Assembly: GCA_910589415.1 (NCBI GenBank)
Contig: OU342632.1
Location: forward strand, 30,331,637-30,395,636
Reading direction: 5' to 3'
Origin: Malachius bipustulatus
Taxonomy: Eukaryota; Arthropoda; Insecta; Coleoptera; Melyridae
DNA length: 64,000 nt
Below the pieces are notes generated by a model, which made no database searches, was not told the DNA's origin, and saw nothing but the letters and a program-made list of their open reading frames with translations. Both the position numbers and the translations under genes were made by a program. Positions 23,528 to 36,917 of this stretch are shown here, in pieces. How positions within the stretch are numbered: position 1 is the stretch's first letter; each line of letters begins with the position of its first letter.

Positions 23528-26500
23528 ATCTAGATCTAGAACAGCAGAACACCCCCTTTGTCGTTTCTTATTACTTAGAGTGTCCCGGGTATGTCCTTAT
23601 GATCCTAATCATATCCATTTGCTTATGTTATAGGTTATAGATAGTATCCTAGATCTCCCTCTGGAACTTTCAGGCTTCCGGCTTCCAAATTCCTCGGTTT
23701 CTTATTCGTGTCTCACCCTGAGACTGCTAATGATGATCATAGTGTTAAATATTAAGATATGCAATTAATTTATTTTTAATTTATATTTTATTTAAATTTT
23801 TTGTATTATTTATAATTTATTTCGCAATATATATTTTTTTAATTATTTCGTTTTTTTTTACTTTTGAAACTTATTCTACTTACTGAAACGAGGTAGGAGA
23901 CTAATTGATGTTAGTTGCATGAGTTTTTTCATTGAAAATATTGTAAGATTTAAGATGACAATCCATGTTGAAAAGTTCTCTTTCGAGTTCATGACGTCAG
24001 AGTCATGTTATACTAAAGGCAGCCATGCGCGAGCACCGTGCAGCGCGTGCATAACCATAAAAAACCTACTCCTGCTACTGCCACTTCATTAATTAATTAC
24101 CACATCTCGTGTTAACTAGAGTACCTTTATGGTAATAAAAATCTGTCAATATTCAGGTACTCTAGTGTTAACATATTCGGTATTATAATCTCGTTTATCA
24201 GCAATAATGAATCATGCCAATTATTGATATGTTCACCGGAATAAAGTCGATTTATTTGTCACTTGTCTTGGCTGCGTTCATCGAAACGTCATGCAAATGT
24301 TATATTAAAATACAAATTATTTTAATAGTATATCACACACGCCCTAACAGAGTTAAACGAATGTGTAAAGCTGAGTCAAAACCATAACATTATTATTATT
24401 TTTCTGAACGCAGCCATAATTTGTTGGTAAATTAAAGTGCGTTCTGTTAAATTTTTCATTTAGCTTTAAGGTTATATGAGTTCTATTATAGATGCATTTT
24501 ACGTCGTGTACCTGTCAGTATATTCTAAATGTAAGTATACTATTACAATAAAATAATCTAAGGTATTAAAGTAAACAACAAATATCGCACAGTCTTCCAA
24601 AAAATTGTATATAATAGAGAATAAGGTGTATATTATTTTGCTTAAAATAATTGAATTGACGTCAGATTAACACGTAATTATTAATCCTTAATTTTTAATC
24701 CCCTGCGTTAGATATACGTGTCTATCCCAAGACTGAATTATTACTGGTTGTACCGATTTTAAATATAATTCTTGTATAAAAGTAAATTATTAATTATTAC
24801 TTTTATTAATGTTTGGAAAGTAAAAATATTATTTACGTAAGTACCTAAATATAGATATAAACATAATGATGGTAAATAGAACTATTAGAAATAATCATAT
24901 CATTGTTGAAGTGTATCAAAATGATATTTATATTATAATAATAGAAGCGCTAAAAATTGTGTATAGTTCGTGTGCTCCTGTCTGCTTTGAACGAAATTTC
25001 TTCCTACTTATGGTCAATATTCTTCATTCGTTCGTACTGTGAAATGAATCGCAAATTCTAATGGTTGGAAATAAAAAAAAATTAAAAAGCGACAAAAACT
25101 GGCAATCAAAAATTAAGTAATCACGAAGATAATCACGTTAGTTAAAACATCTTTTTATATAATTTACATAAATTTTCACCTATTTTGAATTAAAAAAATT
25201 AAATAATAACAAATATGCTCTGCAAATGCTATAGAGTCGAGAATGTATATGAAAATAAACATCGAGTATCAATGAATTGCAGAACGCAGCTAAAACGGAA
25301 GTAGAAAGCATTCTCTTATTAAACTTGTCAGTTGTCATTTTGTCACTCATCGAAATTATTATTTCAAGTTCTCCCGGTCTCAACCAAAATTTATTTATGA
25401 ATTTAATATGAAAACCGATTAATAAATCCTTTAATAATTATATTTTTATATTAAAATTGTATTTATAAAATTAATAATCGTTATAAATATGGACCGAATC
25501 GATAATAACGATCCGTCATAAAAGTGACAAGATGACAAGAAATAGTCCCGCTATTGAAAGTAACTACTGCACCGCCCAATTAGTTCCAAAGTTTTATTGT
25601 ATTCTAGATAGAATTATTATAATATGTTTTTACATTCGATTAATTACTTGATTTTTAAATAGCCAGTTGTTTTTTATAAAAAGAATCTTCCAAAGTTATC
25701 AACCATTAAAATTTCTGCGTCGTAAGGTGTAATAGTAAAGATAGTAGATTGTAAATAATTCTATAAGAAATTATTTAATCTTAGGAGCCGATATATTTTC
25801 TTTATAATCTAGGAACTACTATAATAGTTGTTGTCTTCAGTTATTGTTTTTGTAAATAAAACATTTAAAATACTGTTGTGTAAAGACAATAACTAAGTAT
25901 TTTAGGGAAGTGAATACTTTCTCTAAATATTACATGTGACTATAATTAGCACCTATTGATCTAATATAATTAGTCTCTAAAATTACTAATTGTTAATTAA
26001 ATTATATTAATTAGGTAATTAAGTGTCAAATGAGTAGAACTGCCTTAATATTTATATTATCAATTCCATGTTATTGTTAGGTGTTGTATGTGAAATGATG
26101 TTAAAAAATTATTTGCATTACAGGAATTAATAATTATAACTCTCCAAAAATCGCGTAATACCTACTATACAAAATAATTATTTCAGAACAGTCTTATTAT
26201 TATGTCGTTCAATTAGACTTTTTGCGCCGCATAAGTGTTTAACATAATTTACGTGATAGCTATTATAGTGGGTCACACACATGGATTGTGAATTATGTTA
26301 TGAAGTATTTATTTGCTCCATTTCAGTAACGCGTAATAAAATATTGATTTTTATGAGTAAGATAAGGAAGCTATTCATACCATGATATACATAACCGGTA
26401 TATGCTACTTGCGGCTTCGCGCAAGTGACGTCACATTCGAGGAGTCGTTCTGAGATTTTATTCGATAATTCTTTATTGACACCATCTCTCATATTAAAAT

Positions 26501-27436
26501 AATTATAGAACACATTTTTCATAAGACTATTTCCTCTTGCAGTCAGTTTCAATAAAAAAAATCGGGTCTCATAATTTTAAATTTGATAAAACTTGAATAC
26601 GAATTACATTCAGTAAATGAACAGCCTCCTCGTGTGTGACGTCATACATGCGCAATAGCAAACCGATTTACGTGTATCGTGATTCGTGATTCATACCTAT
26701 AACTTGCAACCCAGTTTCATTGTTGAATTATTTCGCAATATTTTTATAAAATCGTTGTTATAATGATGCTTCTGTAGTCAATAAAATTGTCTCAGTGTCA
26801 TCATACATGTGGTAAATTATTGTAAAACAAAATAAAATTGTTTAAAAATAAAAAGTCTTTTAATTAAAAACATTCAACTCGAAATAGAGCCTACTGATAA
26901 TCCAGTAACATTTTTTTTATCTACAATATGACGAGCAGACTTGATCAGAAATAATCAGAATAATGGAAGGGCACAATAGTGTGCAACATTAAAATTGCAC
27001 ATGCACATCTGAGTCGTGGGAGTGTAACCCGAAGAAAATTTCGATAAAGAATGTAGATTTTGAGAGTGACAGTTTAAATCAATCAAGATATATGTGGTAA
27101 TTAATATAATAATAACACCAAGACTGCAAATAATGATATAGTTGCTTGAATATTACGCATGCGCAGTCATATATATTATATAACCAACTACAATATCCAA
27201 ACTGCGTAGAGCCATAAAAAGAAGAAAAAGAAGACACGTCAAACTAATCTGTCGGAGTTCAATTGTTGTCATTATCAACTATTGACAGTTCAGTCAAAGT
27301 CACCTACAGTTTAATTCAATTTATTTACCAGTCATTCATTCCTCAATTCCTCATAATTCGTGTATATTCGCCCACAATTTCATGTTTCTGGAATAATTAC
27401 CATTGTTCAAAGAAGAATTTAAAAATCCACATCACA
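23528..27436. other. AT-rich intergenic region
   Basis: The first part is presumably the 3' UTR of the cysteine-rich gene. The rest is strongly AT-rich with only short chance frames. A small inverted-repeat element lies at 24111-24172, with GTTAAC plus CTAGAGTACCT mirrored as AGGTACTCTAG plus GTTAAC. It is related in opposite orientation to 51224-51309. No gene is recognised. Confidence 0.5.
27158..27185. promoter_or_regulatory. NRF1-like site and TATA-like run upstream of TXNL1
   Basis: GCATGCGCA at 27158-27166 matches the core of the NRF1/ewg palindrome common in promoters of housekeeping genes. An ATATATTATATAA run follows within 20 bases. It lies about 270 bases before the TXNL1 ATG. The match is seen; its role as promoter is inference. 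Confidence 0.35.
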
Positions 27437-28638
27437 ATGGGTTCAGTGCGTGTTATAAACGACGAGGCACATTTCCAGAGCGAACTAGCCAGCGCCGGCT
27501 CGAGGTTGGTCGTCGCCGACTTCACCGCCACTTGGTAAGAAAAAAAATCCCCCTGCCGAAGCCAAACTAACCGAGAAATTGACCCCGAACCGTTTATCGC
27601 AGGTGTGGGCCTTGCCAGCGTATCGCCCCCGTGTTCCAGCAGCTGGCAGCCAAGTACCCCAAAGCCTCCTTCTTGAAGATCGATGTCGACAAGTGCCAGG
27701 AAACGGCCGCCTCGCAAGGCGTCTCGGCCATGCCTACCTTCATCTTTTACCGCAATAAGGTAAGAAAAAGAATTTGGTTCCTTGTTCAATTCAATCAAGT
27801 GTTCCTAATAATTAATACTTTTATGATAAGTAGACTAAAGTCGATCGTCTGCAAGGAGCCGATGCTGCCACCTTGGAGAGCAAAATTCAACAATATTACG
27901 GTCAAGAAGGGGATGAATCTGAGGCTGTCGGGGGGCACGTAAGCGGCTTTCGTTATTTTATCATTTCATGTTGTTATTATTATAAGAATGACGTTCTAGA
28001 TGGATCTACAACCTTTTATTACGAAAGCGATGTGCGAATGTCTGAACGAGAGCGACGATCATCCTCTGGAGCAATGCTTGACCACTAACGGAGGATTTCT
28101 TCAGTCTGATTGTGATGAGCAAGTAAGTTGTTATAGCTGGAATAGGGCTCTTCAAATTATTTTTTTTCATTTAATTTCAGCTGATTATATCCCTGACGTT
28201 CAATCAAGCCGTGAAGATCCACAGTTTGAAAATCAAGGCTCCTGCGGATAAAGGTCCCAAGAGCGTCCGATTGTTCATTAACCAGCCGTTAACGATCGAT
28301 TTCGATATGGCCTGCAACCACAGCAGCATCCAGGATTTAGAGTAAGTAGTAGTGTAGAAGCGGATTTTAAGCCACCTCCGGATCCAGAGGATTTACAGTT
28401 TGCACCCGACATTTTTTAAACTTCCAGGTTGACCCCGGAAGATCTGGAAGGGAACCCGATCAATCTGCGCTACGTCAAGTTCCAGAACGTGCAGAATCTC
28501 CAGCTGTTTGTGAAGGATAATCAGTCGGGCGGCGAGATCACCCGGATAGACCATCTGGCCGTCATAGGATCCCCGATCAACACCACCAACATGGGCGATT
28601 TCAAAAGGGTCGCCGGTAAAAAGGGCGAGAGTCATTGA
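27437..28638 (+). CDS. TXNL1: Thioredoxin-like protein 1 (thioredoxin plus PITH domain)
   Basis: Six exons: 27437-27534, 27603-27759, 27834-27938, 28000-28122, 28181-28341 and 28428-28638. All introns are GT-AG and 57-86 bases long, and they join in frame to 284 residues (human about 289). Residues 1-105 form a thioredoxin fold with active site W-C-G-P-C (split by intron 1 inside the Trp codon) and the cis-Pro segment SAMPTFIFY. Residues from about 120 form the PITH domain (Q..IISLTFNQAVKIHSLKI, GPKSVRLFINQP, VKFQNVQNLQLFV). The family is a cytosolic thioredoxin that binds the 26S proteasome (RPN11 side) and assists redox handling of substrates. The start ATG sits in the context ATCACAATGG. 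The gene converges with MTPAP, with 417 bases between stops. Everything needed for function appears intact. Confidence 0.95.
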
Positions 28639-29055
28639 GTTTCAGAGAGCTCTCGTCTCGTTGGTCGATTCTCTGGTAATATTGTAATAATTTTGTATTT
28701 TATGAATTGTAAGGTTAGTAATTATTGATTGAGTTGTTTGAGTAATAATTATAACTGCCTAAAAGCAAGTAAAATAAAAAAAGAAGGATAATCAAGAAAA
28801 AATAAAGACGTTTGTGTTTATAAATCGTATTTTAGTATTCTAGTGTGTGGAATAAATGAAGGGCTGCTTTAAATATTTTTAATTTATGCATGCATACCCC
28901 CCCAGAGAAGCTGTCTTTTATTTTGGAAAAATTCATAAAAAAACTTGGCAATTTCTTATCCGGAGGATGCAAATTCTGAAGTGCCTTCAATCATCCACCC
29001 GCGCTATATTGATTCATTATAACACATATAAAACTCCTATATTGATAATTATTTA
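28639..29055. other. Spacer between convergent TXNL1 and MTPAP
   Basis: AT-rich, holding the probable 3' UTRs of both genes. AATAAA-type polyadenylation signals for TXNL1 are visible around 28770-28810. No other feature is seen. Confidence 0.5.
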
Positions 29056-31278
29056 CTACCTGTTTGAATTTTGCACTTTATAAATCTCTTTCAACATATT
29101 TTGCGTGTCACGTTTAACATTCTCCACATCCTTCTTCACTTGCTCGTTCTTGTATTCTGTTTTCGTCTTCCCCTCCTCCTCACTTTTATTAACGTCTCTA
29201 ACGACCGGCTCCTTCTCGTCGTCCTCATCATCGAACAACCGGCTCACTTCGACAAGGCGAGTCTGCTTGCTGGACGCGATCACGAAATTCAACCCCGGCG
29301 CCGACCTGTTCCCCTCCAACAGCCCCAAAATCCCCCAGTTCTTACTCTCCCTGTTCCGCCCCTCGTCCGACTCCAGGCTCCACAGGGCGTTCCTCGTTTC
29401 GTACTTGAACTTCTCCAGCTCGTCCAGGCTGACGTTCTTGCTGACATTGAGTCCCCTCTCGAGCGGGTTCACGATGTACAGGGCGCTGTGGTCCGGTTTC
29501 GTTATTGAGACGGCCTCGTTCAGGCAGACTGCCTTCGCGGAGAAATCAAACTGCGAGTAGAACTCGAAGAACTCCTTCAGAAGCGCTTCTAGATCCGGGG
29601 CAACTTCATCTTGCCGCTTCGGTTTTGGTAACTCAGAGAGATCCCTGAGGAACGTGCAGTTAATGCCGTCTTCGGTTACGTGGTGATCGGAGGGTCGCGC
29701 CAGCTTGATGAGGGTGTTGAGAGAGGGCAGGAGCGGCCCGCGGCCGTCACGGCGTCTCTGCAAGAAGGCGAGCACGAGGAGGGTGAGAGAGAAGTTGCTG
29801 ATCCAACGACCGGGGGACGAGTTCGTCAATCCCGCCGCGCTGGCCCAGCGTCTGATCGAGCAGACGAGGGGGCGCACCTGCGGATCGGCCGAGCCCATCA
29901 GGTAGAGCAGATCAGACATGTGGAAACCGGACATGTTGGTCATGGAAAGGTCGCAATCGACCCCGGTGAACTGCTGGTAATACTTGATGATGGGTACTCT
30001 GGCTTGCAGGATGCTCCTGACTTGCCCGCAACCGGGCAGGAAGAGCTGTATCAGGTCGCCAATGGTTTTCATGTTCCGCTGGGCCAGGGATCGTTCCGAG
30101 CCGGGGGACGCTTTGGCGTGGAACACGAGTCGACTGTCTTCGTTTCTCTGGAAAAGATTTATTAAAATCGAGAGAGGAGGGATTTATTGTTCAGCTTACC
30201 GTCTCGTCGTTTAATCGAAGAACTAGATCGAGATCACAACCCATTTTTCCGTAACCGTTTACGGATGAACCGAACGGGAAAGCTTTGGCATGGGGGAACA
30301 TACCAGAAATCGATCTCTCGATTTGTTGTGCTGTTAGAAACCTCAAACGGGTGCCCAGGTCGTTTAATTTGGTTATGTCGTACAGGGTCATCATCTGATC
30401 TGATATCTACAATAAAAAATTGATTGGAGAGCTGCTCTATTTTGAGAAGGGGGGGATTTGAGATTTTACAAAATGTTTTTGCGTCAATGAAGCAAAGCTG
30501 TTCAAATAGTGGAAATATTTTAATCAATAAAACCTTGAGGGCGGCAACCAGCACTCAATTGAACTTGATAAAAAGCTGAATTCGTCCTTTTTTCTCATCA
30601 AATAACTTACACTGTTGCATTTCTGTAGCTCGTCCGCTATTTGCGTATCGTTCAGGGCAGTTGTCCCATTTTCAATTTCCAAGCTGGGCGTTTCAATTTT
30701 ACTCTTCACTTTAGAGCTCCTCTTCGACTGCGTCCTAAACCACAGAAACGGCGAATGGACAGGAACTACTTGTATGTCGTTCAAATGACTGCTATCCGAG
30801 AGGATGTTACTAACGCCAGTCTCATCAGCAAATTCTACTAGTATAAAGTGCTAAAAAAAATCATTTCAATTCTTGTAAAACAAACAAAGAAATAAAGTAC
30901 CATATTATCCAAGCCTATGGTATAATGAAACATGTGTCGAACGTTCCCGAAGGAGCTGCAATGGGAGTGTAATTCATTGACCGACTTTGCCGACTGCACT
31001 TGCACCAGAACGCTCCTCTCAGCTTCCGCTTTTCTCTGCTTGATGACGTCGATAAACGGGACATACTTTTGCGGTGCCCTTTCGACTGGACCTTGAATGC
31101 AATTTGAGTTATTTTGGAAATTGTTCAGACTCTAACCTAACAACTTACTTTGCTTGTGAGTAAATCTTGCTGGACAGTTCTTCAAGTTGCGTTTTTTCCG
31201 GGTGAAGATGTTCGAGAGGACTTGCGATTTCGAACAGTTTTTGTAACAGTTTGTGGTGGTTGTTAAAATTGAAGACAT
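29056..31278 (-). CDS. MTPAP: Mitochondrial poly(A) RNA polymerase
   Basis: Five exons on the minus strand: 31278-31149, 31091-30901, 30850-30611, 30406-30200 and 30147-29056. They join in frame (GT-AG throughout) to 619 residues; the human enzyme has about 580. The basic, Ser/Thr-rich N terminus (MSSILTTTTNCYKNCSKS) suits mitochondrial import. Exons 2-3 give the RNP-like N-terminal domain. Exon 4 carries the nucleotidyltransferase signature GSSVNGYGKMGCDLDLVL with the two metal-binding aspartates. The third catalytic aspartate is expected in the GVDCDLSMTN strand of exon 5. The PAP-associated helical domain follows (SLTLLVLAFLQ), then an acidic and lysine-rich C-terminal tail longer than in mammals. 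The family adds poly(A) to mitochondrial mRNAs and can complete stop codons. It converges with TXNL1. No defect is seen. Confidence 0.92.
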
Positions 31279-31741
31279 TTCTTACGAACTACTTATTAAT
31301 AAAAATATTTGAAATTATATCATCGTGATACCAAAACAAAGTCCAGAATTAATAAAAAAAAGAAGAGCGCAAATGTCAGAATTATGAGTGATTGATGAGC
31401 GACACTATTGACACTAGGATGAAATTTCATCTACTGTCGAGTCATCGGAAAAAAAACATTGAGGAGACCTCTGAATAAAAAACTTCAGGAATTGCAAGCA
31501 GGGGCTTGGGTATGGATACGGACGACGGACGTATCATATGAGCTGCTTTCTTTCGCTCAGCCACTTTGAATCATGGATCCTGAAAGTTGAATCCGGATCA
31601 CTGAATCGCGGATTCAATAGGAGGACCGTTTCTTATCGCGACGAAAGAACAACAAAGGGAAGTGTAAAGTTGATTCGAATTATTATTATTGTAAGATTAA
31701 TGGAAAAAATTGCTAAAGTCGAATTATTAAAACGAAATAAT

Positions 31742-32124
31742 GGGTACGTTCACCTGACGTCAACTGTTGAATAGCAGCGCAAAACGGTTGAGTGTAAGTT
31801 GTTTCAACATGTTGGAAATAGTCTGAACGCATTGTTGACATCGAGAGATATGTGACATGTTTCTGGATACGATTCAAGTTCATAGAAGTAATTATTAGCA
31901 TTTATTTGTCGCTGATTGTATCAGGAGCATTCTTACTTGCCGCTTTTACTTCCCACTTGGCGCATGTCCGCAACATACACGTTGACTGTGCCACCTGTGC
32001 TGAGCGTGAAATATTTACGCTCACAAAAATACTCAACAGTTGAACAACGGTTGTAAGTGAGCGGTATGTCTGAACGCAAGCGCTACCTCAACAACTCAAC
32101 GGTTGACGTCAGGTGAACGTACCC
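31742..32124. mobile_element. MITE, ends GGGTACGTTCACCTGACGTC (copy 1)
   Basis: 383 bases with about 27-base inverted ends (GGGTACGTTCACCTGACGTCA and complement), flanked by AAT. The second copy at 51530-51933 shares long internal blocks: AACATGTTGGAAATAGTCTG, GTCGCTGATTGTATCAGG and CCGCAACATACACGTTGACTG. The ends contain a CRE-like TGACGTCA. No coding capacity. It is inserted in the left end of the outer transposon. Confidence 0.8.
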
Positions 32125-32453
32125 AATAATTGATAATAATAATAATAATAATTTTTAATTTTTTTATTTATAATATTTAAAAATGGCACGAAATGGATGT
32201 GGTAGATATACCCGTATACACAATAAATAACCCATCATAATATTCTAAATGTAAGACTATTCCATTACTTTCGAAAATGTACATGAACAAAATGAGAATA
32301 AACAAACAAAAGTATGAAAACGTAAACATATTCTTAGGAATCTTAGGTTACGTTTTTCGGATCCGGATCAATCCATTCCGATCCTAAAAATTCTACGATT
32401 CGGAGGGGTGAGGCGTGAGGCGATTACGGATCGCGATCCAAATCTGGTAAAGA

Positions 32454-35400
32454 CCCAGCAAACACCAGGACATGCTAAGCACGTAGCATACACATAGCAG
32501 TGGTAGCATGTTACATCCCCATTAAAGTGCTCACGATGTCCATGGTAGGTGCTCAAGTACGAGTAATGTCAGCAACCTGCTAGCATTAGCGGCACATGTC
32601 TGACACTCCACCCATAAACTTCTTGAGCACATTACTGATACACATGTCAAACATGTCTCCTAGACACATTAATGTCAGCAACAAGCACACACTATAGACA
32701 CATGTCTGACACAGCACAGATGAAATATGTTGAGCACATTACTGATACATATGTCTAGCACGAAATGTACACACCTCACATAGACATACTTATTCTTCAG
32801 GGTTTTTTCCGGGATATATATCCTAGGTAGGTATAGAGTTTGTCCCCGCAGATAAATGAAACGACTCTTATAACAGATAAATAATTTCCATTTTGAATTT
32901 TAATTTTTTGCTTGATTAGACTTATTTCTAACATTATTATTTTTGCTTTGAAAAATAATCATGGATTGGAAACTAAAAAAACATCTATTTTTCAGTGGAG
33001 TAAACTGTCTCTTTCATGTAAATGCAATAAAAAGTTAAGTATTTAAAAAAGTTGTTAAGAATCAACATTTAGGTCTTTATACCAAATTTCATATTTTTTG
33101 TTAAAAAAATTAAATTTATATAAGTACCTACCTATTTGTAAAATAAACATAAAATAAATGAAAAATCATATTTAGCCTTAAATTTTGGTATAAAGACCTT
33201 AAATTGATTCTAAACAACTTTTTAAATAACTTTTTGTCGTATTTGCCAATAAATGACACTTTTTTAATTCACAGAAAACTAGAAAAGTTTTTCAAAATTT
33301 CCAAGACATACTTACTTGTTTTTTCACAATGAAAATAGTTAGTCTAACATACAATAATAAAAAATCTAATCTAAGACAATAATTAAAAAATAAAAAAAAA
33401 ATAAAAAAAATAATTAAAAAAAAGTCTTTGACCAAGCAGAGCTGAACGCCAAAAAATTAAAATTCAAATCGAGAACTTTTTATCTTTTATAAGACTCTTT
33501 TCACCTATCCGGGAACACACTGTATAATAAATGATTAATGCACACAAAACATAATAAAAATAATATAATTTATTGAAAAATGTAAAACACTTCTAACATA
33601 ATAATATGAATTATTAAACATAAAAACATTTACAAAAATTATAAGAATCTACTAAATATTTTAGAAAACTCCAACTCGTATGAATTCAAAATTAAAAGAG
33701 CATAAGAAATATACTGGTATTACAAAAAAAAACTATCTAAAGTAAAAAAAATTAAGTACTAATTTATCACATATTTAAAAAAAAAAACAACCGGAAAAAA
33801 TTGAAACTTAAAAGCGCATAAGAAAGCATGCACTTAAATATTACAAAAATATTGAAAATTTTCAATCTAAGTATGTATAAACAAAAATAAAAAATAAAAG
33901 CTTATAAAATAATTTTAAAAATTCGAATTTCAGAGAATTCAAACTTAAAATAGCAGGTATAAAAACATAATTAAGACTTACAATAGGAGGTATAAAAAAA
34001 ACTCAAAATGTAGAAAAGTAGCACAAAAATAATTACTATATTTAGTTCATATTCTTCTTGCTTGAATGAGCTTGCTTTGAGTGATGCAGTCATTCACCAC
34101 AATACGCAACTTCATAGGGACACTAATTACATCTGAAACAAAAGGTTACTAATTCAGGACAATCAACATTTTTTTTTAGATTGAATAGACATTATTGGTT
34201 GCAACTTGGTACAGAACTGAAAGATATGGTTCAACAAATGCATGAACCTTTACTTGGCATTAAAAAATTACATTAAGTAAGGTACTTTTCTGTACAAAGT
34301 TGGAATCAACTTGAAGAAAACATTTGATAATTTTTATTGAAAAAAATAATAAAAAAAAAATATTAAAATTAAAATAATTATAAAAGGTATTTTACGATCA
34401 ATTTTATTGTATTGATTATACTTTTTTAAAGTATTATTTTTAAGTTTTTTACATTTTTATACATTTTATGAGTGAACAAGGGACCAATAATCGGCCCCGA
34501 AACGTCTCAATTTTTTATAAAAATCTTTTGGAAAAATAATATATTTTTATCGAAGAACCTAACCCCAGATAAATTTAGAAGAAAAAAAATCAACTTAAAG
34601 AATACAAGCACCCAAAATACAAAAACACTGAATGAAACAATATTCTACGAAAAAAAAAAAACGAGAGTACAGACAATTTATTAATAATTATAATAAGTAA
34701 AGAATAATTTCTTCATGTTTGATATTAGGCAACCTGCACCGAGTGAATTTTCATAAAAAAAGTTTATTCCTGCAAATATATACATCAGGGTCGTAATACC
34801 TACAATTTAAAACCATTTTGGATTTACTACACAATTAAAAATTTTCTATCAAAGCTGAAGTTTTCACTTAAGAACGCCCTATATTTGTTTTTGATAATTC
34901 TATTCTTACTCAAACCAACTTGTTTAATGTAGGAAACGTGAATAAAAAAAAAACAGTTTTTCAACCTGGAATTAAATCACACAAAATTTTTAAATTTTAT
35001 CTCTAGAACTTAACTATTTCAAAAAATCATTTGCAAATATGTAATTTCTTTGAAAATGCAAATTTTGAAAACTCAAAAAAGGATAGATTGTTCACATACC
35101 TTTTATATCTGTGCCAATCAATGTGGTACCAAATACACTAGACTATTAATACGTCCAACTCCGGCAATTTTACATGCATTTCGAAGGCAGCCGCTGTGGC
35201 AGCGCCATTTAGTGTCGCGAGTTGTAACTAACACACTGCACCATAGTGATGTGCAACAGATAACAGTATCGAGTAGATATTGATACATTAGTCACAAGTA
35301 TCTGATACGTTGAGTTGATTACTTGATTACTTTTGCTTGCTTGATACTTAATCATTATACCCAGACCCCGGACCCGATATTTCTCTATGGGATCGTTGAG

Positions 35401-36813
35401 TACCTACTGATTAGTTATGCAAGGCTACTTCGGTCCTCTAAGAAAATTAAAAAAAGTAAAAATTTCAAGCCAGAAAACAAAAAAGGAATAATTATAGGTA
35501 TACTTGACTCTTTAAAAATTATAAGTAATAACATAATAATTATCAAATAAAAATGTAAATATGTAACTGTATTACATATAATGAAAAAATACTTGAGATG
35601 GAATGTGAAATAAGCAAAAAAAAATTTTTTCATTTACTTCAGTCTTGTAAGAAAAAAAAAATGAAGATACCTACATAGGTATACGTACCGAACCGAAGTA
35701 CGGACAGAGATGCAATACAAGATACAAGGCCATATGGGCTAAAACATCACGTGGAACAAGGAACTTATGATTATACATAATTCAGTTCCAGCACCCCAGG
35801 AGCAGGAGTTTATAGTAGAGATACCGTTCCGAGGGTCAGGGTATGCGTGTCGCGATTACGGCTCCGCTCCAGTCGGCGATGTGGCTATGGCTAAACAGTT
35901 CCAAAATACCGGTATTTTGTCGCGGTATTTTTCTGTCGCGGTACCAGTTGGATTGGAACGGTCGTACTCTTCGGTAACAGTATTTCCCATCTCTATTCCG
36001 GGCCCAGTAGAACAACTGTAGCGGTCCTCGAGCCGCCAGGTTCGCTAGCGTCGCCTCGCTGCCGGTTTTCAGTCGAAGTTGGACGTATTATAGTCTAGCG
36101 TATTTGGTGGTACTATTACACAGTTAGTGTTATTTCTTTGTATCAGCCAAGAACACTGCACAGTGCACAGCAAATCATCTTCAAAAATTCAATAAAACCA
36201 AATCGTAGGTACCTACACAGGTAGGTAGTATTTGGGGCGGTTAGTTGGCCATGTATATTTACCCTGTAAATAAATTGTCTTAAGTAAAAGTCCCTCAATA
36301 AAATTACAGATATAACAACTTACCTTAACAGACGGGAAGAGGAAAATTAAAATATCTTCTGTCTTTACTTGCTATTGAAGAAAAAAATAATAACACAGCT
36401 AACACTGCTAACAGTCACTTAGTGAAAACATGCGCGAATTAATACACAAATTACTTTTAGATGGTGTTATTCTGATATTTGATCGGTGAAACTTGGATAA
36501 AATTTAGCTGATTAGAATACAGGAACTCTCAAACTTGGAACACTGACACAGAGACATAAACGACATACACTGGCTGTGAGTTGTGAGTGGTCTGACGCCA
36601 GTTAACACATAAAACACAAAGGACAAAGGTATGCCTCGTTATAGTGTGCGGGAGACATCGCCGAGATGTGTTGTACTGGTGCTACTGTTACAACGCCAAA
36701 TATGTCTCAAGAGGATGTGTCAGACACATCAGATGCACGTAGACAAGAGACATCCTTTTCGCACTCAGAGGCGATATGTACAACATGTAACATGTCACAG
36801 AATGTTTGCTGGG
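32454..36813. mobile_element. 4.36 kb DNA element, ends CCCAGCAAAC, GA duplication
   Basis: It begins CCCAGCAAACACC and ends GTTTGCTGGG, with GA on both sides, suggesting a two-base target duplication. The first 350 and last 190 bases carry many copies of palindromic words (ACATGTC, GTGTCTGACACA, TGAGCACATTACTGATACA), an arrangement of subterminal transposase-binding sites. The middle (32.9-36.5 kb) is A-rich, with no transposase frame and only chance ORFs, so this copy depends on a relative. Near 35245-35997 is a possible further nested hAT-like element (ends like TAGTGATG and CATCTCTA), not resolved. Confidence 0.6.
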
Positions 36814-36917
36814 GAGTGGGGATGAATCCGTTTACGAAAGAACACGCCTGTTTGAATCCAAACGCGTTATAACGCGTTCGGATCACGAATTTACGGTCGA
36901 AAGAAAGCAGCTATATG

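Larger units (their letters stand above)
31535..36917. mobile_element. Outer DNA transposon, 20-base ends, GTAT duplication
   Basis: The left end (CATATGAGCTGCTTTCTTTC, starting near 31535) is mirrored at the right end near 36898-36917 with one base missing. Both are flanked by GTAT, a likely four-base target duplication. Next to each end are scattered GGATCCG and GAATCCG/GGATTC motifs, which resume at 32340-32450 and 36826-36890. Two other elements interrupt it: a 383-base MITE at 31742 and a 4.36 kb element at 32454. What remains is about 640 bases without a transposase frame, so it is non-autonomous. Confidence 0.55.

Noticed and set aside
29680..30165. 161-codon plus frame opposite MTPAP
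   Set aside because: Antisense shadow of the GC-rich MTPAP exon 5.
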